DNA from: Pseudoips prasinana
Taxonomy: Eukaryota > Arthropoda > Insecta > Lepidoptera > Nolidae
Assembly: GCA_951640165.1 (NCBI GenBank)
Contig: OX621257.1
Coordinates: 14,085,201 to 14,149,200, forward strand
Length of the DNA stretch: 64,000 nucleotides
Direction: 5' to 3'
Both the position numbers and the translations under genes were made by a program. Of this stretch, positions 12,801 to 24,800 are shown in pieces. The notes beneath the pieces were generated by a model. The model worked only from the letters and a program-made list of their open reading frames with translations, made no database searches and had not been told where the DNA came from. Position 1 is the stretch's first letter. The number at the start of each line of letters is the position of its first letter.

Positions 12801-15800
12801 TAGGGGACATTCTGACAAACATATTGATAATAATATCTAGGGACTATGTCACACAGATCATCCTAGCCCCAATCTAACGAAAGCTTGTACTATGGGTACC
12901 AGGCGACAATATACATATCTACTTATATAGATAGATAAATACTTATATTCATAGAAAACATCCATGACTCAGAAACAAATATTCGTGCTCATCACACAAA
13001 TATTTGCACTTACCGGGATTCGAACCCAGGACCACCAGCTTCGTAGGCAGGAGCACTACCATCTAGGCTACGGTTACCGTCAATGTGTCCCATACGTACG
13101 TACAAGGTGTCCCATAAACATTGGAAGAAACTGAATGAGCGCCATCTCTCATCTACATATAGATATATAAAATAAAAAAAAACTTGTGTGTACTTATGTA
13201 CACGCGTTAGAAGTTATACTTCTTAATATACAACTTGAAAATAGTTATCAATTTTCATACCACCTAGAACTGACTTCATGCTGTTATTTTTACGATGCGC
13301 GCGCATCGTAAAAATTTACTGCCATACCACCTAGAACTAACTTCATGCTGTTAAATTTTTTGGTGTCGGTGTGCGCGCGCATCGTAAAAATTCACCCTCA
13401 TACCACCTAGAACTAACTTCATGCTGTTAAATTTTTTGGTGTCGGTGTGCGCGCGCATCGTAAAAATTCACTCTCATACCACCTAGAACTAACTTCATGC
13501 TGTTAAATTTTTTGGTGTCGGTGTGCGCGCGCATCGTAAAAATTCACTCTCATCATTTTTCTCCATCGCGCCAAAAGAAGTATAACTTCAAAAAGAATTA
13601 AATAAAACGGTTTTTATACACATAGACTTTAAAAAAAGCTTATAAATACTCGGAATATGAATAGTATTACAAACTAACTATAGATAGATATTTAATTATA
13701 GGTAGATTATTTGATCGCGACTTATATTTGATCAAGTAGAATATAATTTAATTTAAGGGGCCTATTACAGTCCACTAGCGCCGCCAATCGAAAAAATGTC
13801 ATAACTCGTAAATAGAATCAAATCAAAACATAAACGGCCGTTTATGTTTTGAATGCACGATTTAGCTAAACAGCTATATTTCAAGTGTTGATAAGGTGTT
13901 ATACAATTACGTTATTGCCTTTTCCACAGTAATAATAGAACATATTTTGTATTTTTGATTCTATTTACGAGTTATGACATTTTTTCGATTGGCGGCGCTA
14001 GTGGACTGTAATAGGCCTCCTTTAGTTAAATAGGTATTTCTTGAAATTATTGTTAATTGCTTATGTAAGGTTTTTAAATATAAATTGTCCATACTTATAG
14101 GTTTAGATATATTTAAAACATGAAATCAAACCAGTTTGTAAAAGATTAAAAGAGTTTTGGTTGCGCCCTAGCTCGGCTGGTCAATATTTTTTTATGGAAA
14201 GTTTGTATTTTAATTCGTACTTAAATATTTCAATTAACAACATCAAATAAAAATCCGGCCAAGTGCGAGTCGGACTCACGCACGAAGGGTGCCGTACCAT
14301 TATCTATCAAAACGAGCAAAAAATTCACGTTTGTTGTATGGGAGCCACCTTAAATATTTATTTCATTTTGGTTTTTAGTATTAAATTGTTATACATAATT
14401 GTTTATATATAATTGTTTGTATTGAAATACATCATCTGTGAAAATTTGAAATTCTGCAAATTTGGTAAATTTCAGCCTGGTGACAGACGGACAGACAGAC
14501 ACCGAAGTCTTAGTAATAGGGTCCCGTTTTACCCTTTGGAACCCTAAAAACGGTTTTAGTCACATAGCCTTTGTGAATAAAACCATTTTGTTTAATGATT
14601 TAAGTACTCCAATGGAACAACTTATTTCCAGACACATTTAAGCTTATTCATTCTTTTGTTTTTTTTTACAGGAAACGGCTCGATCTACAACGAATTCGCC
14701 TACTTTGAAGGAAGCCTCAGTCAAAGTGATGTCAAGCAGGATATGTAAGAGGAGTTGGGAGGAGCGGTACCATCGCATCATTGACGAGTACGCTATATGT
14801 ACTAGAGATAGCTCATCTTCCATGAGCGCAGCTTGTGCTGTAAGTAATATGGACTACACTTCATCTTAAATTTGAATTTTATACCATTATTCGTAATGCA
14901 AAGCGTTAATCTAATCTCAAAAATGGGAAATCATAAATTTAATCGTCCGGCGGGTCTCGAACATGAACCATACAAATTTAATAAATTGGAAGGTATTATC
15001 AATATGATATGATCTTTCACATGCACCTGTGAGCATATCAGTTGGCCATGTTTCTAGAAAACAAAGCCGATAGATACCTAATACCTACATCCTCCGGAAG
15101 GGTGTTAGCAAGGGAATCCTAAATCTCATATGCCAGTGTGTATCGTTCGTAGCTTAAAGCAGAGCGCCTGCCCTATCATATCATATTGATTATTAAATTT
15201 GAATGGTTCATGTTCGAGACCCGCTGGACGATTAAATTTATGATTTCCCATTTTTGAGATTACACTTTTTCTACCATCACACTTCCTTCCAGGACTTCTT
15301 TTCCTTATAATTTAATAATTCTACTAATGTTATAAATGCGAAATTTTGCGAGTATAGATTTATGAATGTTTGTTACTCTTTCACGCAAGAATTACGGAAC
15401 GGATATTGCTGAAACTCTGTAATAATATAGCTAATATATCCGAACTAGCTGTGCCCCGCGGTTTTACCCGCGTTAAACTTTATAAATTATCACAGCTCCT
15501 CCCCCGTAGGTGATAGCGTGATAATATGTTGACCCTACCTCTTAGTAATATTCATGCAAAATTTCACGTAAATCCATGCAGTACTTTTTGAGTTTAGCCC
15601 GAACATACATACAGACAAACAGACTCACAGACAAAAATTCTAAAAACTATATTTTTGGCTTCGATATTGACTGTAGATCACGCCCCAAGTATCCTTTCAA
15701 AAAAAATATTTAAAGTACAGTTTTGACTTTCCTACGATTTTATTATATGTATAGATATATATCATTTATAAAAACTAACAAGGTTAAAACCGTGGGGTAC

Positions 15801-18800
15801 ATCTTTGAAAATACTTAATATTTTGGGACAATTAACACACTGCCATCCGATCCCAAACTAGGCTGAGCCTGTACTGTGGTAACCAGATAACCGATAAACA
15901 TACTTATATATTTCTAAAGGCATACATATTATAGATGATTTACACCCGACGGTCACCGTAGCTTAGTTGGTAGTGCTCCTGCCTACGAAGCTGGTGGTCC
16001 TGGGTTCGAATCCCGGTAAGTGCAAATATTTGTGTGATGAGCACGAATATTTGTTTCTGAGTTATGGATGTTTTCTATGTATATAAGTATTTATCTGTCT
16101 ATATAAGTATGTATATCGTCGCCTGGTACCCATAGTACAAGCTTTGCTTAGTTTGGGGCTAGGATCATCTGTGTGACATTGTCCCCAGATATTGTCCCCA
16201 GATATTTACACCCATACACAGCACAAAAATCGTGCTAATCACACAAAGATTTGTCCCGGGTGGGGATCAAACCCACGACCTCTGGCTAAGCAGTAAGGGT
16301 CACTAACCACTACTTAGACCTACAGGTCAGTCAAAAATTTACGTTTGTTTATTTCTGCCTGGCCGGTTAGCGTGGTTGGTAAATACTTGACTTTCACGCT
16401 ACAGGTCGTGAGTTGGGTTCCTACCCAGGGCAGATATTTGTGTGCATGAACATGTTTGTTTGTACTGAGTCTGGGCGTAATCCTAATCCTAACTAATATT
16501 ATAAATGCGAAAGTAACTCTGTCTGTCTGTCTGTCTGTTACTCTTTCACGCCAAAACTACTGAACGGATTTGAATGAAATTTGGTATACAGATGGTCTAG
16601 ACCCTGAGAAAGAACATAGGCTAATTATTATAGTTAGGATAACACATAGGCCATATTTTATAAAGTTTAACGCCGGTAAAACCGCGGGGCACAGCTAGTT
16701 ATCTATGTATATAAGTATGTATTGACAAAAGAAAAGTAGTATATGTAATATATCATTTATCTGGTTTCCATAGTACACACGGCTACATATCAAGCTGTAC
16801 ATTTCCAATATAAGCTGACCTCTCATAGTATGGAAATCCTATATAACACGAGATCAGCTTATACTGGAATTGTATAGCTTGATATGTAGCCGTGTGTACA
16901 AGATGTGCTTGGTTTGGGATCAGATAGCCGTGTGTGAATAATGTCCCGGGATTATTAATATTTCTTTATTCAAATTTTAACGTTAAAAAACCTATGACTG
17001 ATTTAGCTTAAAATAACATTTTGGTTTCAATGGTTTTAGCTCTTATTGCAACACAATAAAGTTTAAAATGATGTGGTAACGATACTGTTCGATTATGGTT
17101 AAATGGAAGTTATCCACATGTTACTAATACAATTGTTAAAAAACGCCTCATGTGATACACAGGGAGAAGATATTGTATAGCATCAAATCGAGGTAGTCCA
17201 CGAAGGGCACCCATCTGAATGGCACCTGCGCGAATGGCAACTAGCCTAGTCCACGAAACCTATCAATATTTTTGGCAGGTGCTCTTCGTGGATTCTATTT
17301 ATTTATTGCATTCTTGTCCACGAAAGGCACCTACGTTAACCGTTATAGTAACCTAGGTTATTAAATGAAAAATATCGATAAGAATCACTAGAACATTTAT
17401 TAACATTACTAATATTAAGCGTATATGCATGTAGTGTATATATATATGTAATACTAGAAACTACACACACTATGTTATATTTCTTTTAATTTCTCCTCTC
17501 GCGGGTCTGCTGGAAGAAATTTCATTGAAATAAGCAGTACCTTTGTACATGTTATTTTCTTTTACAATTTCTTTTCTGTATTCTTTATTCGTGTGTACAT
17601 TAATGATTAAATAAAATAATAAATAAATATAATGTATTGATATAAATTATAATGCAGTCGCCGATCATCGAGGTATATTAACATGATAACTGATCAAGTT
17701 ATTAGATAAGTTAATATACCTCGATGATCGGTTGACATTATTTTTGTTATTATAATTAGAATTACTAATAATGTTCAATTATATAATTTAGGAAGGCGAA
17801 GTAAATTGCAAAGAGCTAGTGTATTCAGACGACGAAGACAAAATGTACGACGAAAATGAGATGGAGGCGCCACGGAGAAAAGCGGTGGATGAGCAGGACT
17901 TGGTGATTCATTCCGCCGCTCATCATGACAGCACTAGGAGGAAAGATTATAGCGGAGGATTTTGTGAGGTAAATAATCTAAACCGAAAACTTCGGCGAGC
18001 AACTATCTTGTTGCCGTATTTGGAGATCACAAAGGATATTCGTAGAGTATTATATGTAGTATATTATGTAAGCTGCTGGCATTCCTTATAATGTGGAAAT
18101 ACAAATATTAAATTATATTAATAGCAATTTCCAAAAATGTGCATCGGTGTGATAGCCATTAAGACAGTAGCCTCACCACTTCCGTGTCCTGGGTTCAATT
18201 ACCGTGCAAGACAAATATTTGTTTATAATATTTGTGTGAACCATAAACAGTTGTTCTGAGTTTGTATGTAATTTGTGTCTGTCAATTACTCGTATAAGTA
18301 CCCCGCGACACAGGGATTAATTTCCCTAAGCGGGCGTAATCTTGAAAAAGAAATCTATGACTGCGGGGATGAGGATTAGGTTGTATTGTAGCAGGTAATA
18401 ACAGTTACAAAAACCTGAAAAAAAATAACAATCTGTTAACTTATCTAGCTTGTTTACTGTAACTGTTCTTAGAATGTATTATGAAGTTGTTGTTAAAATA
18501 GTATCGTGTGGGTGGACATCGGGTGGCATTGTAATATAATTGTGTCCACAATAAAAATACTTATGAATTAACTTATAAAATTATAGCTAAATAATTCAAC
18601 TTAAATATTCTAGTTGAATAATTTCTTTTTGTCTTTTATTTTCATAGGTATTATTACAATGTTACCCATACTCTTTTATTCTGACTTATTTAGTAGGGCT
18701 TAGCGTCACTCACTTATCGTATGGGCAGTGGTTACCCTAGCGTCAGATTTGGGTTTGGGACCGACAGCTTAACGTGCCCTCCAAAGCACCGAGACGCTCC

Positions 18801-21800
18801 GAAATTAAACCACTTTGGCGTTCACCCATCTATGGACTGACCGCAAGCCTATATATAGTTACAGTATATATCTTGTTTATACACTTTATATCTTGTTTTT
18901 AATAAAGTAACGGTCAAATGCTTGCAAAGGCAGAAGGTTGGGACTATCGAGTGGCGGGTACGAATCGGAAGACGCATCCCGAGCTGGCCTTCTACAAGGT
19001 GAAACGATGATTTTGCTAGGGTCGCGGGAAACTGCTGGAATCGGGCAGCACAAGACCGGCTATTGTGCGGAACCTGTGTCCAGCAGTTGACGTGTTTCGC
19101 CTGATATGATGATGATGAATTTGACTGTAAAGTTCTCAACGTCGTTGTGTCTCTAGTCGTGCCATCGGATCATGAGACTGATGGAATAGAAGTTCCCTAG
19201 TGTTTGCACTATAATATTTATTATAATATATCCTGCACAGATGACTAGCCTCCATTGAAACTGGCCGCCGTGACCTAGATTCGAACAGGACTTTTTTTTT
19301 TAAAGCCAACGCCCGCATTAGGGAATCTAGTCCCTGTGTCGCGAGCTACTTTACAAACATACAATAGACGGACACAAATTACATCCAGAATCAGAACAAC
19401 TATTTATGGGTTACACAAATAGTTGTCCAGCGCGAGATTCGAACCCGCGACACGCGGAAGCGGCCAGGCGATTGTGTTAGCCGCTGCGCCACACGTGCAG
19501 TACTTAATTATTATTATTTTGTATCGTCGCAAACCCGACTGCCAAGGTTGGCGATTATAAACATATCGCTCCAAGATTCTTGGGGAAGGCTTTTGTCCAG
19601 CAGTGGACTACTTACAGCTGTTATGATGATTGTATTGTTTTTAGAATGACCATGGAGGACCACTTATAGTGGGACAAGGCAAGAGTGCATTAGTCGTGGG
19701 TGTGATGTCCGCCTGCCAGACTAAGGCGGTGACTAAGAAGTGTTTCGGACCGTTCCTATATACCAGCGTCTATAAATATAGGAACCTCATCACATGTGCC
19801 ATCGATAAAGAAATCAAGTAAGTGCAATACTCTCAAAATTTATTAATTGCTAATTCTTTTGAGATTATATTAACGCTTTCCATTGCGAATAGTGCTATAA
19901 AAGTCAAATTTAATAATTTGGGAGGTGTTATCAATATGTTATTATTATGATCTTTATACTACAATCAACTTAGAACATATATATTAGTCGGCCATGTTTC
20001 TAGAAAACAAAGCCAATGAATAATACCTACATCCTCCGGAAGGGTGTTAGCAAGGCATCTAAATTTAACTGGCAGTGCGTATCGTTCGTAGCTTAAACCC
20101 CCGGATTGGTAGAAGGTGCTGGTTCTAGCCCCGCCGGATGATTAGATTTATGATTTCCCATTTTTGAGATTAGATTAACCCTTTGCAATGTGAATAATGC
20201 TATAAAATTCAAATTTAATACGTGCAATACTTTTTAAACTTAAATTAAGTTGCTCCTTACGTTACGTCCATTACTTTAGTTACAACTTGTACAGACGCCA
20301 GCACATCCAGCTACCCCAATCTGTAAAAGTTCTTTTATTGATTTTCAACTTTATCACAAAAGCATAAGGTTCACTTTCAATTGGGGAATATTGACAGATT
20401 GGGGTTGCTTGATGTCCTGGCGTCTGTACATTTAATTTTTACTTGTTTTACTAATAAATGGATAATGATTTAACTCGTACTTCCCCAAACAGCCCTACGT
20501 GCAGGAAATTGCTCAGGACCTCTAAAACGGAAATGAGTGAAACTGTTTACGACTGGAGTAAAGTAAAGAGGCAAGTTTTATGATAATATTAATATTTAAG
20601 AAAACATACAATGACTTTCCAAAGACTGATTTGAACACAATTAATGTGGGACTATACAGAAAGCAACTCCTTAAATCGGTTTCCAAACATCAGCAAATCG
20701 CGTAACATACCTACCTGTAGTACACCTTATTTATATATTCAACCCATTGACTTATATGTATAACTAGACACGCTGTTTCGAATAAAATCTCTGTCCCAGT
20801 CCGGCTGTGCGCGAGGTAAGGGGCGCGCGCGCGGCGGCCAAAATTGCTTACTGAGTTGCAGCGCGGGCGCTGCAACTCGGTGAGCAAATTCTCAATATGG
20901 GATTGCGCGTCTAGAATACATATAGGTCAATGATTCAACCGATGGTAAGTGATCACCGCCGCCCATGGACACTCACGACACCAGAAGAGTCGCGGGCGTG
21001 TTACCGGCCTTTCTTAATTTCAACAATATTTATATTTAAAAATAACCTCGAATTTCAGTTTCAAGGTTATGATTGACAGATATAATACAAGAATTTTTTT
21101 TTGAGCTGTTCGTAACTTAAGGTTAAAAAGGCTGCACGGCCTCCTATTTGTAGAAGACGACAACGCTTTTGAAACAATTTATTTTGTGTAAATAAGATAT
21201 TACTGCAGAGATAGTACAGTGAACGAAATTCGAATGTATTATACATTAACAGATCAGAAACTGACGTCTTTCTATGCACCGTAGAGATAAAAAAACGGTG
21301 ATTTGGACCATAATATATTTAAAATAACCAAGAAGTATTTTTTATGGCAATAACAGCTATGCTTCTTATACAGGTCGCAGAATACATTTCAATCGCCAGC
21401 CACGTAAGTACATAACGTAACACATAAAATATTAACTGTTTATTACCTGTAGAAAGAATCGACTTTACGAAACATAAAATAATTTCAGGAAGAAATTATT
21501 AAGTTACCTATAATAAAGTTAATTATTTCTTCGGCATAGGTACTTAATTGTCATTTGTCATTTAAATATAGAACTGATCAGAGATCTATATATTAGTAAC
21601 AAGTGACAATTATTGTTGAAGACTTCAACGCTTTTCAAGCGATATTTTCATTTTGTGTGAGTTAGAAATTACTGCAGAGAAGGGTCAGTATACTTAGATT
21701 ATATACTTTTTATGAAACAGGGCGCAGGTTTCATCTCAAAAGCCGACCATGTAAGTACTTAATACAAAACATTTTAAAATACAAACTGTTTATTACAAGA

Positions 21801-24800
21801 ATAGACTATACCAAAAGTACTTAATAAAAACCGTACAATATTTTTTATGTTGTAAGTACCTAAAATAAAGTTTAGTTTTTCATTTCGTGTACTTAAACGT
21901 CACTTGTCACTCAAATATAGAACGGATCAGCGTTCTATATTTGAGAGACAAGGTAGTAGATCAGGCAACAACAATCACGGCTTATCACGCTTACGTCACA
22001 TCCACCTTGCGTTACGCAATTATACGAGTATATTGGGGAAATTCCACGAACAGGGAAATAGTTTTCAGAGCTCAAAAAAGGTGCTTGAGAGCAATCTGCG
22101 GAATAAAAAGCACTGACAGTTGCAAGCCTTTCTTTTTAAGCCTTCGTATTCTTACTATGCCATGTTTATATATCTACGAGGTGGCCTTATTCGTTTAAAC
22201 CTTTATTTGTTTGATACATTAAATAGAAAACGACACATAAATAAAATACGATTCAGACCGTATATAAAACAGTTTATAACAATAACTTTTTAGGTATGGC
22301 CCCCAAGATATATAATAAATTACCAACCTCAATTCTTTCCGAAACTAATCTTCTAAAATTTAAAAGAATTTGTCTAATTGTTTAATAAATAAGGCATACC
22401 ATACAATAACAGAATACTTATTGGATAAAACATAGTTGACATTTATTTTTCATATTTCCAATGTTTTAAAGTTCCGACTTGTGTATCAATTTCGTCATTT
22501 AATTGTTATTTAAGGTATATACAAATTATTTAAGGTGACATTGATTTAAGTACATTGTTTTTTTTTATATGATTTCTGACTTCGACATAATGATAAGCAT
22601 GTATTTAATATATTATTTATTTTTATTACTTATTATGCTAATGACATTTCTTTTTTTTATATATTATTTTGTAATTGCATTATGTCATTACATCTTTAAA
22701 AAATTGCATGCCCTCACCGGCTGGACATAGCGATCTTCACATTGGTATGACACCATGAAATGTACCTGTGTTCATAATTAATAAATTGATTTGATTTGAT
22801 TTGACTATTTAAAATACCATAGAAACAACAAGTAGTGTTGTAAAACATACTTCTTTTACTATCTTTAATAATGCAGTAATTTTCGAAACATTACTAATAG
22901 AACTGAACACTGAAATATCGACAATCCCGGTGAGAAATTAAATATAATGTGTCATTAACCAATCATCTATGAGCTCAATCTCGATGGTTCCTTTCGTTTT
23001 TAGGAAACTCATACTATGCTCTCAGAACAGAAAAGTGGGACGTCACAAAAAGGTCTATACCCATCGTCTTAACTTAATAATTACATTACTATTAGTATAA
23101 CAAACACTAATTGTCATTATTTGGATAATATAATCAGTTCACTGTAAATGTCTTTTTGTTTGGATAGCGGCCGAGCGCCTTAGGCCTCTTACGCACTATG
23201 CGGTTAGCCGGAATGCGGTCAGCCGTCAGCAATCAATATTGGTGACCGGCTGCGGCATCACAGTGCGTATAAGAACTACTTACCCGTACAAATACCTGAG
23301 TACGGTCAGCCGCACGCCTGGCCGCATTGCGGCTAGCCGCATAGACGCTAGCCGCATAGTGCGTAGGAGGCTTTAGGGCCTATGCACACCACGTCGACGC
23401 TGGTTTCTAAAACGGCGCGCTTTAATCCTGTAGAGCAGTTTGTTGTTGTTTGTATAGTTACAAAAGCGATTCTAACGCGCGTTACATACGCGCGGCAAAC
23501 GTTTTTGAAGTGCGTCAATGGCGTGCTTAAAAAACGTGGTGTCCATAGACCCTTAGTGGGCGAGAAGCACTCCGTCCGTAGATTATGCGAAACTGACGCG
23601 CTTGCGCCTTTCCATTCAGTGGATAGTACGATGACTCTTCGGTATGTTTTTATAGTCTATTGGGACCAACCAATCCAAATAGCATCATTTAAAACAATAG
23701 CTATAGTTAAATATATCCAGGAAGTGCGTTTTAACGCAATGGCTGTCAAACGAGCTTTAAATAAAATCATTGAGCTGTTTTTACTTGAAGTATGTTTGAC
23801 TTTAATTTCTTTTGAAGTCGGTTAAAAAGAATTTTCCAGAGCCTCCTTTAAATAAGTTCGCAAGATGTATGTGTAAGCTCTGTGTGTAGCTTTAATTTAA
23901 GTCAGATATTAGGTATAGCAGAGATGGTTCAGTGATCAAAATTCTAATACCTATATCATACATTCACAGATCACATAATTTATTTAACAGGCCGCAGATT
24001 CAATCTCAAAAGCCGCCCTTGTAAGTACAACAAATACTAACTGTTTAGTTGAGATACTGGTTAGGCCGTTGGTCTGTGGTAGGAATCTCGAGTTTTAACC
24101 CAAAGCGCGCACCACTGGTTTATTGAATTCATGTGCGTATTAGAAATTTAATTAGGTTTAAAAATGGTGAAGTTCGTTTTAAAATAGTGAAGGAAAAATC
24201 CTGAGGAAATCTAAATACCTGAGAGTTCTCCAAAAATATACTTGACGCCAACCTGCACCAGGCCTGGGTCGTGCACCAGTCCTATGCCCTATCACTGAAA
24301 GACGTGGCCCTTACCCTATAGTGGGAATTGCACACATCACATCATATTATCATTAAAACTGAGAATTGAGTTGACCAAATTCGGCAACTAGATTATAATA
24401 AAAAGTCCGTGTTACTAAAGATTATTCTGTTAAGATAAGGTTTTAGTATAAATATGGTAGTTACATAGTGCTCTGTTTTTGTTCACGCACTTAGCCGATT
24501 TCCAGTAGAAGACAGTCGCCTCGCCGCTTCGTGTCGCGGGTTCGAGTCCCGCGCCGGACAACTATTTATGTGACCCATAAATAGTTGTTCCGAGTCTGGA
24601 TGTAATTTGTGTCCGTCTATTATATATTTGTTGTGTGACCGTCCCTGTGCGACACAGGGATTAGATTCCATAGTGAGGGCGTTGTCTTTAAAAAAATGCA
24701 ATTAATAGGTATTACTGACATTCACTTTTTGTTATACTTAATTGTCACTTGTCACTCAAATATAGAACTGATCAGAGTTCTATATTATCATACGAATAAT

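Larger units (their letters stand above)
16365..16955 (+). mobile_element. SINE (family 2) interrupted by a Helitron and a MITE
   Basis: Head CGGTTAGCGTGGTTGG with a GGTTCCTACCC B-box. SINE text breaks at GGGCGTAA (16482), resumes at TTATCTATG (16698), breaks again at the GTAC of 16772, and resumes AAGATGTGCTTGG near 16900. Confidence 0.75.
21151..22000 (+). repeat. Tandem duplication unit around microexons A and B
   Basis: Intron text is repeated every ~345-465 bp: GAAGAC..CAACGCTTTT.. at 21151 and 21617, ATTACTGCAGAGA at 21195 and 21669, and GTCA.TTGTCA.T.AAATATAG at 21550, 21899 and again 24751. The third copy belongs to microexon C. Confidence 0.75.

Noticed and set aside
23382..23825. 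147-codon open frame on the + strand
   Set aside because: Its 5' half lies within MITE inverted ends and shows no domain, partner exon or codon pattern; judged chance.
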